A stretch of DNA of 64,000 bases from Castor canadensis. Lineage: Eukaryota > Chordata > Mammalia > Rodentia > Castoridae. The position numbers were made by a program, and so were the translations under genes. Position 1 is the first letter of the stretch, and the number at the start of each line of letters is the position of its first letter. This document shows positions 48,745 to 59,289 of the stretch, piece by piece. The notes below the pieces were generated by a model. It was not told the origin of the DNA. It did no database searches and was given only the letters and a program-made list of their open reading frames with translations. Location: contig NC_133403.1 of assembly GCF_047511655.1 (NCBI RefSeq), positions 17,047,014 to 17,111,013 on the forward strand, read 5' to 3'.

Positions 48745-49178
48745 ATGAGACTTTTTGTGTCATCTCTTGTGCCTGGTGACAGCTTGCCAATATGAGTGTC
48801 TGCAATATTGAATGTAGGGCTATGGGGAAGTTGAGATTATAGATGAATAACAGATGATTCCTCTTATCACCAGGTGTTGTCTCTCAGATACAGCTGCTGG
48901 AGTTATGACCTGGCCTGCTGAAGCTTTCATAGACCCTGTGCCTTACCTGTGCTCTCTTGATTGTCCATCACAGCCAGTGTTTACTGCTGGGGGTGGATCT
49001 GGCAACTCCAAGGGAAAGGCCTCTTTTGGATGGGGAGATATGTTATGATGGAAGCACTTAGTACAGCCTGTCCCTCAAGATCCACCAGTTGATCTGCAGA
49101 GACATATCCAAGAACCAGTACTTCCTTCTGCTGAACTCTGTGACTACAGAGGACACAGCTGTGTGTTACTGTGCAAGA
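48745..49178 (+). pseudogene. IGHV: IGHV pseudogene 1 (IGHV4/clan II-like)
   Basis: Heavy-chain variable segment, dead. The leader exon begins at ATG 48745. Its splice donor is lost: the expected 'gtgagt' after the leader reads 'atgagt' near 48792. Exon 2 starts after the acceptor AG at 48872-48873. In-frame stops lie in framework 1 (TGA 48906-48908, TAG 48930-48932), and the frame shifts in the CDR1 area. Framework 2 is recognisable ('GKGLFWMG', where LEW is usual). Framework 3 is well kept: '[14 protein letters not shown]' then '[12 protein letters not shown]', with the second conserved Cys at 49170-49172. The wording of frameworks 1-3 matches human IGHV4-type genes. A full recombination signal follows at once. 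A remnant octamer precedes it. It cannot encode a chain, but its 3' end could still be seen by RAG. Confidence 0.93.
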
Positions 49179-49180
49179 AA

Positions 49181-49219
49181 CAGAGTGACAGGACTTCAGT
49201 GTAATTCCTGACACAAACC
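49181..49219 (+). promoter_or_regulatory. V recombination signal sequence, 23-bp spacer (IGHV pseudogene 1)
   Basis: Heptamer 'cagagtg' (consensus cacagtg, one mismatch), spacer of exactly 23 bp, nonamer 'acacaaacc' (consensus acaaaaacc, one mismatch). The first three heptamer bases, which matter most for cleavage, read CAG instead of CAC, so efficiency should be low. Confidence 0.9.
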
Positions 49220-49400
49220 ATCATGCAGGGGCACTCAGGACCAGCATGGGGCACTTAACTCACAGCTAGCAAAGCATCAGTCCCAATAGCAGGTACAGAC
49301 TCACAGATGAACTTTTCTTCTTGAAGCACTGGCTCCTACCCAGACAATACCATGGAGATCTCTCCTGTCTCAGAAAACATAAATCTGTCTCCTCTCTTTT
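49220..49400. other. 3' flank of IGHV pseudogene 1
   Basis: Typical V-gene 3' flank wording ('ggggcactcaggaccagca'), also present after pseudogene 3 ('ggggctcaggaccagcaggg' near 58360). This supports a shared duplicated unit that extends past the RSS. Confidence 0.6.
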
Positions 49401-51460
49401 CTTTTCTGGTGGTAGTGTTTTTAGAACTCAGAGCCATTTGCTTCCTTTGCAGTTGTTCTGCCCCTTCATCCACACATCCAGACCCTCTTCCTTTAGATAT
49501 GTTTTTTTCAGATACAGTCTAATCTTATTGCTGTTTTGAGTCTTGCACTGTGATCCTCCTCCTCGCCCATCCAGTGGAGGTTACAAAACTGAGCATGCCA
49601 CCACTCCTGCCTTGTTTCTTGAAATGTGATATCATCATTCTAAGTGGTAACATTTTACTTCTATGTTTATTTCCTCTTTGTCCTCCTACTATAAATACCA
49701 ACATTTTGCCCCTTGTTTTATCTGCCTGGTTTTCAAATAATTATTAATAACTGTAGGTCCTGTAATACTTCATTATTTGTAAATAATGATAAAACAAACA
49801 AACATTGAGGATATTCTTTCTTTTTTGTGTGTTTCTGGGGCTTGAAGGGATTTTTCAAGATATGGTCTCCTAACTGTTTTCCCAGGCTGGCATCCAACTG
49901 CAATCCTCCTTGTGTAGCCAGGATTACAGGCATGAGCCACCGATGACAGGTTGAAGGTTTTCTTTCTAGACTATTTTTTCCTTTGCCTAATTAAAAATCT
50001 TTCCAGAATTTGTGTCAGCAAATGTTACTGTCATTCGTGATGATCAATGGTTGCCTGAATCACTTGTCATGAGTGTGACAGAATTCATTTGAAAATAGTT
50101 TTTTTTAATACTTGAGGAGGCTTCTGTGATTATAATACACTTCTTTTCTTAATGAAATTTGACTTTTCAAGTTTGAACACTGAATATATTTTACATTGCC
50201 TGAATTAAGAGTACTTGGTAATATTTTAAACATAATTGTGATAACATTAACATATTACTTAAAACGTGGGAATATCTATGTAGTTGCACACATCTGCATT
50301 TAAACAAATTCATTAATTTACATTATTTAAAAATTTATTAGTACTATGTTTTTTTACAGAAAGTCTCACTTATGTTAGGCAAGCACTATGTCACAGTGCT
50401 ATTCATTTTTTTCATGTGCTGTGCCAGTGAGCTAACCCTTCAGCCTCATCATTTAACTTTTTAAATTGACACAAAATATTTAACAGATAGTGTACATTAT
50501 TTTATGCATGCACACAATGTGTAACGCTAAAATTAGAAATGTAGCATATCCATATCTTCAAACATTTATCAGTTGTTTTTTCTGAAAACCTACATACAGT
50601 TCCTCTCTTATTGTGAAATATGAAACCTATTGTAATCATAGTGAGCTCACTATGAATACTAGAATTATTTCCTCCTCATGGTGTTTGGAAACTATTTTTC
50701 CTCACTCCTCTCTGCTGGGGTAGTGGTTTTGCATTGTGATCCTCCTCCCTAGAACTCCAATGCAGCTGAGACCACTGGCAGACAACACCATTCCAAGCTT
50801 TGAGATTGGGTCTCATTAATAATATTATGTTATAATAATAAATTGTATCATCTTTCTTTTAACTTTAATTTCTCTGTCCTCCTGCTATATATAACAATAC
50901 TTTGTCCTTTCCTTTATGTATCCAGTTTCAAAAACCTTATTACCAATTATTATTGGTAAACAGTGACAATATAGATGAATGAGTGTTTCCTTGCAAGATC
51001 ATTTTTGATTTCCCCTCCATCACTGAAAATAGCTTCAGAATTTATGCTGGCAGACCTGTTAATCTCATTCCTGATCATCAATGGAAGCTTTCAATTGTTT
51101 GCCATCATATGCCTCATTACACATTTGCAAATTTATTTGCTTACTTAAGGACTTTTAGTGATTATAATACAATCACATTCTCATATAAATTAGACTTTTA
51201 AAATTTGTATTTTGAATATATTTTACATTACCTGAATAAATAGCATTCTGTAGTATTTCGTTACATTTTAAAAATAACTAGACTTAGATTACAAATGTTC
51301 CTTAGAATGTGGAAATATCTCTAAGAGTCACACAAGTTTGCAAATTAATTAAAATGTATTTAATTTTAAATTTTTGTAACACTAAATGTGGAACATAAAC
51401 CCTCACTTTTACTAGGCAAGTGCTATTCCCCAATGCTATTTCTTTTATCTTTGTTGTAGA
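49401..51460. repeat. Two diverged direct copies of a ~1.1 kb segment
   Basis: First copy about 49401-50460, second about 50620-51460. Paired landmarks: 'gtgatcctcctcc' (49551, 50737); 'ctttgtcctcctactataaa' and 'ctctgtcctcctgctatata' (49676, 50873); 'cagaatttgtgtcagcaa' and 'cagaatttatgctggcag' (50004, 51034); 'ttaggcaagcactat' and 'ctaggcaagtgctat' (50376, 51411). The last pair is an ID-like SINE relic shared by both. The SINE at 49830-49942 is only in the first. Confidence 0.75.
49830..49942 (-). repeat. B1/Alu-like half of a SINE
   Basis: Antisense: 'aagatatggtctcctaactg', 'cccaggctggcatccaactg' and 'gattacaggcatgagccacc' are the successive parts of the Alu/B1-like monomer. Absent from the second copy of the surrounding duplication. 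Confidence 0.8.
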
Positions 51461-51699
51461 TTTTGAACACAAATCCCATGAATGCTCGTCACATCTTTGT
51501 ATCTACATTTTCATTAGGTATTTTAAACATTAACAAATAATCTCCAACACAAAGAGTATATTTGCCACACAGAAAGTATAAAGATAAAATTCGAAAAATA
51601 GCATCCTTCAATTAACCATCTATCATTTATTTTCAATTGGAGGAATGCTTACACTCATCTACTGTTATTTTGAAGTATGCAAAATAATGTTTTAAACTG

Positions 51700-52190
51700 T
51701 TTCCCCACTGTGCTATAGATCACTAGAACTGTTTTCTCCTAACTGTATTTGGTAAACATTTCTCCCCTCTCCACCTCTTCCTTCAACTTTTCCAGTCTCT
51801 AGTGATCACTGTCCCTCTCTCTCTTTCAATGAGAACCAATATTATCTTCTGTGCACCAGTGAGATCATGGGGTATTTCCCTTTGTCAACATGGCATATTT
51901 CAGCTACAATCCATTCCTTTAATTACACAATCATTACAAAGGTGTCATTCTTTTTTGGCTAAATAATGTTTCATTGTCTATACATTACACAATTTTTGTC
52001 TATCTATCCACTGGTAGTACCTGATGGATTATGAATACTTGAATAGGCAAGTGATTTTAAGTGTTTCTTTCATACACAGACTACACGTTTTTTGTATTTT
52101 TACTTGCAATGGCATTTCTGGATCATATGATTGATCTGTTTTTAATTTTGAAGGAATCTTCAATACAGTTTTCAAAACAGCTGTGCTAGA
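51700..52190 (-). mobile_element. Old L1 3' region
   Basis: Antisense order of an old L1 3' end: 'ctgtttccccactgtgctat', then 'ctagtgatcactgtccctct', then the ORF2 C-terminal 'tttcattgtctatacattac' and 'ctggatcatatgattgatct' regions. Heavily decayed. It stops near 52190, where a sense L1 5' end begins. Confidence 0.7.
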
Positions 52191-52194
52191 TGTG

Positions 52195-53876
52195 GGGAAA
52201 GATAGCAGACTTGAAATTTTCTGGCTGACTGTGAGAAGATTCAGAATAAACAGAAGAAAGAGTGGAAGAACATCAGGAAACTTGAAAGGTGGACAGAACA
52301 GCAGGACAAATGGGGAAACGTAAATGCCACAATCAAATTAGGAAATCGACATAAGGTACAGGCACAGTTCAGCCTATAAGAAGGGGATAGAAACAAAGCC
52401 ATCTTCACAAGGATCACTAAGTGACTTTGGAGACATTGTAGCAGATCTGGCTGTGGAACAGCTCTCATTTCCCTCACCATTAAGTCAAGTGTTGGATTTT
52501 AGTGTGACAAAGACTTCTACTTCATAACAGGCTAGTCTTTGAAATCTCTTAACTGACAGACAACTGAATGTTCTAGACTGAGCTACACTGGGAACTTGAG
52601 AACTAGAAAAACATATCCCTGCTCAGGAAATCTTGGAACCCCTGTTTCAGTGTCTTCATGTGAGATGGCCATGAAAGGTGCTAATGGAGAATGAAAAACT
52701 CTGGCATTAGACAAGTGAGATCTTTAAATAGCAAGGAGTTCCAGCAGTGAAGGGTGAGGTAGTTGGTGACCACACCAGCCTTGGCAAGCAGCAAGTCCCA
52801 TCATCTAAGGATCACTGTGAAATACAGCAACAAACTGTGGCTTGCAGTGAGAATGGCTTCCAGGAGCTCTCTGTCAACTGCAGGTGTTTGCTGTCAGGTG
52901 CACCAACAGCTCTGAAAACAAGCCCTTAGAACTACAAGATATCCTCCACCCTCTCTCTCACAATTATTGGAAAATTATTGAGTGGGGTCTGAAGGCACTG
53001 AGACTGGGTTCCAGGAGCTTCCTGCAACTGTGTGTGCTTACAGCTAGGCTGACGAAAGCTCCAAGTGCAAGTTCTGTGAACCACATATTTCCATTCATCC
53101 TTCTACCCAAATGCAATGGACTGCTGTATGGAATCTGAAAGCTCTTAGACCAGCAGGTAAAACACTGAGTCCTTCAGTTCTGTTAGAGATGTGCAGAAAT
53201 TAGGATGTTTTGCACCTCAACTCCCCAAATATTTATGTGAACATCTCTAGGCTTTGAATCTGCAGGGCCCATAGATAAATGAGATCCTGCCTGGTCCACA
53301 GGCTGCATACCTTCTTGCACATAGGGTTGGTCTGGGTTCAAAAAGAAAAGAAGCTTTTAAAGTGTCAGCAGCACAGAAGTGGACAACTGATCTTGACCTG
53401 CCCTGACCTAAGCAAACGTGCAACAGCAACCTGAACACTAAAAACTACACCTAATTTTCTTGCATCTGTATGATGCTGGGCATATGCTCCAAGACACTGA
53501 GCAAGTGGGTGAATATTTGCTACTGAGCTACAGATCCAGGCTAGTGTTGAGGAACATGACATCAACTCTCCATTACAAACTCCTGCCAGATCATGAACAC
53601 TTGACCTGAAAGACTAAATATGACTAAAACTCCCAACCAAAACCTTGGTTTGAGGTGTGCCAATCTCAACAGAGAGACACAAAATATGAAAAAAACAAGT
53701 CAACATACCTCTCCCCAAAAGTAACAACTCCTAAGTATTATCTCAAATGAAGATGAAGTGCATTAAATCCCAGAGAAAATTCAAAAGAATATATATGAGA
53801 ATGACCAATGAAATTAAAAATGACCTGTATAAACACTTGAATGAATTCTAAGAGAAAACAAATAAAAAGGCTAAAG
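52195..53876 (+). mobile_element. L1 5' end: 5'UTR and start of ORF1
   Basis: Sense-oriented. It starts with 'gatagcagacttgaaatttt', the degenerate form of the 'aagatggcagactagaaatt' type start of an L1 5'UTR, and continues for 1.4 kb of moderately GC-rich leader. From about 53680 it carries the ORF1 N-terminal region ('caagtcaacatacctctcc' onward, then 'gaatgaccaatgaaattaaa' and 'gaatgaattctaagagaaaa'). It ends about 43 bp before the leader exon of IGHV pseudogene 2. The rest of the L1 is absent. Confidence 0.8.
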
Positions 53877-53918
53877 TTGAAAGCCCAGTCATGACTGAGA
53901 AGCCCATGTCTCCTCCTC

Positions 53919-54342
53919 ACAGGAGTCCTGGGGATTGTCCTCTACATGGTGGCTACTCCATACTGTGAGTGTCTTAGGGTTCCCAGGAGACAGACCTGGA
54001 CATGAGGTTTCTGGTGTGTGACTGATCTTGATGCTCTTTGTGTCCAGGTCTCCTGTCACAATTGCACCTGCAGAAGTCAGCACCCAACATGGTGAAGCAT
54101 TCAGAGACCCTGTCCCTCACCTGTGTTGTCTATATGACAAAGGATTACTTTTGGATCCAGAACTGCCAGCAATTAGCAAAGGGGCTAGAGTGGATGGGCA
54201 CATATGTTCCTCCGGAAGCACTGACTACAACACATACCTCAAGAACTTCATCCCCATGTCCAGAGTCATGTATAAGAACTAGTTCTCCCTGAAGTTGAGC
54301 TGTGTGACCATGGATGTAAAAGCCGTGTATTACTGTGTGAGA
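53919..54342 (+). pseudogene. IGHV: IGHV pseudogene 2 (IGHV4/clan II-like)
   Basis: Leader exon 53919-53964 aligns base for base in length with a 46-nt IGHV4 leader, but the start codon reads ACA. The hydrophobic core 'GVLGIVLYMVATP' is still visible. Donor 'gtgagt' is intact at 53965, the intron is 83 bp, and acceptor AG is at 54046-54047. Exon 2 reads 'LHLQKSAPNMVKHSETLS' then 'LTCVV', so the first conserved Cys is kept. Framework 2 has two extra residues before 'AKGLEWMG'. A frameshift lies at about 54206-54212 in CDR2, and framework 3 has a stop (TAG 54280-54282) where most V genes have CAG (Gln). It ends in 'AVYYCVR' and an RSS. Its upstream region is an L1 fragment, so no octamer or TATA remains in place. 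Confidence 0.92.
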
Positions 54343-54344
54343 TG

Positions 54345-54383
54345 TACAATGAGGGAACTTTCATGGGAGCCCTGACACAAATC
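54345..54383 (+). promoter_or_regulatory. V recombination signal sequence, 23-bp spacer (IGHV pseudogene 2)
   Basis: Heptamer-position sequence 'tacaatg' (consensus cacagtg, two mismatches, one at the critical first base), 23-bp spacer, nonamer 'acacaaatc' (two mismatches). It is the weakest of the three signals here. Confidence 0.85.
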
Positions 54384-55914
54384 TCACTGCAGGGGACGGA
54401 ATGCAAGTACTGCAAGAGGCAGTCAAGTCTCACCCAGATCTGGATTTCAGTCCAGAATGAGGGCCTGTCAGGAACAGTCAAGGAATCCCTGTTAGGCTCA
54501 GTGGTTTTCTATCCTCTCCAATATCTCATATACCACCAGAGATATTTTTTCCCTCGTTCTGCCATCTGTTCTCTCACATTATCACTAAAGGAGGAAGTAA
54601 TATTGTCTATTTAAGGATTCTTTGGAAACTGTCACTAGAAAATTTTCTTCACCTAATCCCAGATGACCTTCTTTTTCTCCTTGATGTAAAAAATAACACA
54701 AAAGACCTCATCATTCCTCAATTAATACTTTAGACGGAAATGTGTCTCTCAAAATTCCATAGAGAAGCCTGGGTGACAATGTAAACCAATTTGTACTTCA
54801 ATCTCCTAGAAATGTAAATGAATAATTCTGCTAAGACAGCCAGGAAATATAGTGCAATTCTGTGGGTGAAAGGTGTTAAATATAATCTGGAAAGATTTCC
54901 CCTCAACACCAGAGCAGCTCAAAAAAAAATTAATTCTACCTGTCCACTTTTTTCAGACAGGAGAACATCTGTCTCAGGTGGGCATCAACAGACTCTACAA
55001 ACTCCTGCCCCTCAGGTGCCTGGATTCCCTAGGTTGTTGAGCATCCTGGTCCACTTGCACACTGTGGTTCTTGATGCTCAGGGTTTCCTCATCTCTAGTA
55101 TTTTCTCCTATATGGATAAAGAGGACACCAGGTAAGCAGAGAATACAACTCAGAGGTGGCCTATGAGGGAGGTAGAAGGACAAGCTTGGAGTCAATCAGC
55201 TTCCATATTCAGAATTGAGATTGATAGAGGGAAAATGAGAATGAGATTCCTGGAGCCCTGCATGCTTTCTACTCTCTCTGTCTTGGGTATACCAAAGAAC
55301 TTTTCCTCCATCATATGACTTACCTTTGAACAAGTGAATTCAAATTAAATCTGTCCTCACACCATGAGGACCATGGACCAGCGCTCTGTTCCCTTCCTCC
55401 CCCTTTTTTCTTATCTCCATGTACAATTAGGTGGTTCAATATAAATTAGGCCATCAGAATACTATGCCCACACATTTCCCAATATCCATCTCATGTGTCC
55501 ATCCTTCCATGGTCACTCTGTGTAGGTGATTCACACCCTGTTGGGTTTGAATTTCATGCATACGCATGATTTCTGGCCTCCAGGGCAGGCGACTGCAGTT
55601 ATGCATCATGTTGAATTACAATCACAAGTAGGGGAAATCAGGGTCAGCACTGAATTTTCTCATCACAGCTTTGTCTAAGTTGATGAAGTGCTTCCTTGCT
55701 GAACAATATATATATTTATGAGGTAAGATAAAATTGTGTTTATATCGTCATACATTGTTTAATGATTTTTAGGCTAATTAACATGCTCTTCACATTAACT
55801 ACCTTATCATGTTTATGAATAGAATACCAAATATATTTTGTGTTAGCTAATTTCAAATATACACTACATCATTTCCAAATTGTATCAGCACTATGCAATA
55901 GGTTTTTGAGATGT
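54384..55914. other. Unassigned intergenic sequence between IGHV pseudogene 2 and an old L1
   Basis: No gene, RNA or repeat family recognised over 1.5 kb. The open frame at 54818-55135 has no domain I recognise. Confidence 0.4.
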
Positions 55915-56355
55915 GTGTCTCTGTCAAAATGAAACACTGTACCGTGATCTTAGTATCTCCCTTTCCTGGCCCACAACAGTGTGTGCAAATCACCATTTCA
56001 CTCTCTACTTTTATGAATTCCAGCTTTTTATATTCACGTATAAGTAAGACCACACAGTCTTGTCTTTCTGGGCCCATATTATTCCATGTAAGATTATACC
56101 ATCTGGTTCATCCACATTGTCAAAAGTGACAGTATTTCCTTCATTTTAGGCTGAAAATGTCCTGTTTTGCAAAAGCACCACATTATCATTATCCATTCCT
56201 TGTTTCAAGAACACATATGTTAACATAACATCCTTACTTGGCTCCTATAAATAACTCTGCTGTTTATTGTACATGTGTGTGCAGATATGACTTTGACAAG
56301 ATTACTTTCTATCCCTTGGACATGTGCTCATTAGTGGATGTGTGGGAGGTATAGA
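55915..56355 (-). mobile_element. Old L1 3' region
   Basis: Antisense L1 3' part: 'tctttctgggcccatattat', 'ggttcatccacattgtcaaa' and 'tttccttcattttaggctga' follow the ORF2 C-terminal order of mammalian L1. It resumes after a different L1-like 3' end at 56360-56790. Confidence 0.7.
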
Positions 56356-56790
56356 GATAGTATTTTTTTCTTTTGTAAACATTTTATTAGCATTTATGAA
56401 TTCTACATCGTATTTTATTGTGGTACAATGTATCATGGTCATGTTCATCCACATCATCATTCTCTCCTCTCCTCTCTCTACTTAAAATGATTGCTACATG
56501 TTCATTGCTCTCTTTTCATGCAACAATATAAACTGCCTCAATTATATTAGCCCTACTTTTACCTCTACATTCACCCTTGCCTTTTCCTAGTTCTTAGCCC
56601 CCTAAAGACCTTTTTTACATTTCTGTTATACATTTCTTCTTGCATATTCATTGTTAAAAGGGGTATATCATCTGTGAATATCTTGTATTTTAATGAGATT
56701 AACTCCTCTATTACTCTTTTTTACCCCATCTACCTTACCCAGCCTCAGTGAGTTTCATTCTAACTTCACAAACATGGATGTAACGTATTT
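56356..56790 (-). mobile_element. Probable L1 3'UTR inserted in an older L1
   Basis: AT/C-rich sequence beginning with a T run and 'aacattttattagcatttatg'. It has the composition of rodent L1 3'UTRs seen antisense, and splits the older L1 (55915-56355 and 56791-57120). I cannot define its ends precisely. Confidence 0.45.
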
Positions 56791-57120
56791 TGATATATCA
56801 CTGTGATTTTAATTTGTAATTCCCTCATGGTTAAAGAATTTGAAGATTGTTCATGTGTGGATGACTCGTGTGAATGTGAAATATCCATTTAAATCTGTTA
56901 AATAGATTTTTAATTTATTTAATTTTGTTTCCTCACTCTTAAACAGTTGGGAGTTCTTGATATATTTAGCCAGAAAGTCTTAATGGGCAGAATGTTTTTC
57001 AGTAATTTTCTCACAATCTGTGGGTGGTCTTCACTTTTTAATCCCTCCCTGTATGGTGAAGAAAGTTGGTAACACAATGCAATCTCATTTGTCTGTTTTC
57101 TCTTTGGTTCCTGTGCATTT
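56791..57120 (-). mobile_element. Old L1 ORF2 fragment
   Basis: Continues the L1 left at 56355: 'gtgattttaatttgtaattc', 'gttgggagttcttgatatat' and 'ctgtgggtggtcttcacttt' appear in correct antisense ORF2 order. Confidence 0.7.
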
Positions 57121-57772
57121 GGGGGTCTGACATTTCTTGCCAGTGCTGAAGGCTAGACAATCTCAGAGAGAGGGAGCAGAGAGTCTTTCACAGAAAATTC
57201 CCAGGTTCCTATCACTGGCAAGGAAATCAGAGATTACACAAAATGAGAAAGTACGGGGCAGTTTCATCACAGATGACTGTACACCCTTGCAAGGGAATGA
57301 GAGCTTCTAAAGGGAGAGTCACGTGTTATGGGCCTTGCTTCATGGGATTTTATATTAAGATGGGGGATGTGGTACAATGTTATATAGGTTATTTTATGAT
57401 GAACACAATAGGAAAAGAATTATAATTTCTTTGACATTTCAGAGTTTATGTTAAAAATACAGACAAGAGGTTTACAGATGAAACTGGTTTCAAATTGAAT
57501 AAGTTCTACAAATCTAGGAATTCAGACTGGTCTGCATGGAGGTTTGTGTGAGTGTGTGTGACTGAATATAGGTGTGATGAGTGCACATATCTATCCAGGA
57601 TCAGCATCTACAGCACATTTATTTCCTGGCAAATCAAGACCCTGGGGATGAAGAAGCTGAAAGGAAAGGACTAGCCTCCCTGAGAGATCAGCCAGCAACT
57701 TCCTCCCATGGGAGCCAGATGACAGGGATTTGGCCATCCCTCTTATGTACTCACATGCAGGATACATCTGAC

Positions 57773-57780
57773 ATGCAAGT
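57773..57780 (+). promoter_or_regulatory. Near-octamer of IGHV promoter
   Basis: 'atgcaagt', one mismatch to ATGCAAAT, lies 109 bp upstream of the leader ATG of IGHV pseudogene 3. It is followed by an AT-rich 'tacttaaattc' about 40 bp later. The layout parallels the promoter of pseudogene 1. Confidence 0.5.
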
Positions 57781-57881
57781 ACCCAATTACATCATCAGAT
57801 GAAGCTGCACATTTACTTAAATTCAGGCTCTTGTAAATGTGGGTATATTCTCTTGAAGTCACAGACATTATCCATAAGAAC

Positions 57882-58310
57882 ATGGAACACATGTGGGTCT
57901 TTTTTTTTCCTGCTGGTGGCTCCCAGATGTGAGTGTCTCAGGTATTGTGAAGGATGACATAGCAATGCTACATTTGAGCTCATGAGTTACTGTTTTACTC
58001 TGTCCAGAAGTGTCCTCTTCCAGGTGCAGCTGCAGGATTCAGGACCTAGTGTGATAATCCCTTCAAAGACATTACCCTCACCTATTCTGTCTCAGGTTAC
58101 TCCAGTAACAGTGGTTACTACTGGACTTATTTCCACCAGCCCCCAAAGAAGGGCCTGGAATGGTTGGGGCAAATAGAATATGATGCTAACACTTACTATA
58201 GCCCATCCCTCAAGAGCCGCATCTCCATCTCCAGAAACACATCCAAGAACTAGTTCTCCCTGCATCTGAGCTCTGTGACCACAGAGGACACAGCCATGTA
58301 CTACTGTGCT
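57882..58310 (+). pseudogene. IGHV: IGHV pseudogene 3 (IGHV4/clan II-like)
   Basis: Leader starts at ATG 57882 ('MEHMW...', close to the IGHV4 leader) and is put out of frame by a nine-T run. Donor 'gtgagt' at 57929 is intact, the intron is 89 bp, and exon 2 begins at 58018 after 'ctctgtccag'. It opens with 'QVQLQDSGPSVIIPS', then loses one base near 58070. In the restored reading frame the first conserved Cys codon is Tyr (58083-58085) and the conserved core Trp of framework 2 is Tyr (58128-58130). 'PPKKGLEWLGQIEY' and 'YYSPSLKSRISISRNTSKN' follow, then TAG at 58251-58253 at the usual Gln, then '[19 protein letters not shown]' and TAA. There are at least five disabling or structure-breaking changes, yet overall similarity to IGHV4 stays high. 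Confidence 0.94.
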
Positions 58311-58311
58311 T

Positions 58312-58350
58312 AACAGTGAGGGGATTTGAGTAGGAGCCCAGACACAAACC
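58312..58350 (+). promoter_or_regulatory. V recombination signal sequence, 23-bp spacer (IGHV pseudogene 3)
   Basis: Heptamer 'aacagtg' (consensus cacagtg, first base changed), exact 23-bp spacer, nonamer 'acacaaacc', identical to that of pseudogene 1. The first heptamer base is normally essential, so cleavage would be poor. Confidence 0.9.
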
Positions 58351-58654
58351 TGCCTTCAGGGGGGCTCAGGACCAGCAGGGTATGTTCATGACATGCAGGG
58401 AGCAATAGGCACAGAGCACAGATTTAGTCCAAAGAGCAGGAGCAGTTTCTTTATCATGATTATGAATGTATATCAGTATTGTCATCTAGTTTTTTGGAGA
58501 ACATTGATGCTGTCAAACATTCCACAGAGGACAGCAACAAGGAATTTCATGATCCCAGACATGAATAGGGGTAGGCTAAGAAATTCTTGCATAAAACCTA
58601 AAATTGATGAAAAATCATAGAAATGTATATTTCAGAATTGTGATCTATGTGAGC
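58351..58654. other. 3' flank of IGHV pseudogene 3
   Basis: Begins with V-gene flank wording shared with pseudogene 1. The remainder is unassigned. Confidence 0.5.
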
Positions 58655-59285
58655 TGTGTTACACAAACACTCAAACACACACCTTCATACACATACTCAC
58701 AAACACATACTCTTACACACATACACTCATATATCCACCATTAGACACACAACAGTTCAGGCACACACACTTCTTATATACACACAGATAGACACATATC
58801 ACACTCACACAATCACTCACACATGCATACTGTCACATATTCTCATTCACACTCCCTCCTACATACATTCATACAACCTCATACACAAGCACATTCTCTC
58901 ATTGTCTCTCTCACATACACATTCACACACGTACACAATGGTCTGACACACAAACACACTCATATACACTCACTCACACACATATTCAAACACACCATTT
59001 TTGCATGCATTTACACACAAATACATGCATTCTCACTCACACATTCTTCTAAATACATTCATACAACATCACACACAAGCAAATTCTTTCTCACATACAC
59101 ACATAGATACCACCTACTCACACTCATATGCACATTTATACACACACTTTCTCATGCACACCTTATACACACACACACAAACACTGTCATACATTCTTAC
59201 ACATTCTTCTACATATGTTTAAAAACATCACATATAGACACATTCTCTCTTTCTCTCTGTCCGTCTCTGTCTTTCATACACACAT
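58655..59285. repeat. Degenerate CA-rich simple repeat, about 630 bp
   Basis: Short units such as 'cacacatac', 'tcatacac' and 'actcacac' in irregular order, with local larger-scale echoes: 'catacaacctcatacacaag' near 58870 and 'catacaacatcacacacaag' near 59060. Long open frames here (for example 58656-58946, 58823-59287) are His/Thr-rich artefacts of the repeat and are not genes. Confidence 0.95.
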
Positions 59286-59289
59286 AGTG

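Noticed and set aside
58656-59287. Several overlapping His/Thr/Ser-rich open frames of 73-154 codons
   Set aside because: They are generated by the CA-rich simple repeat, which rarely contains stop codons. All frames look alike in composition.
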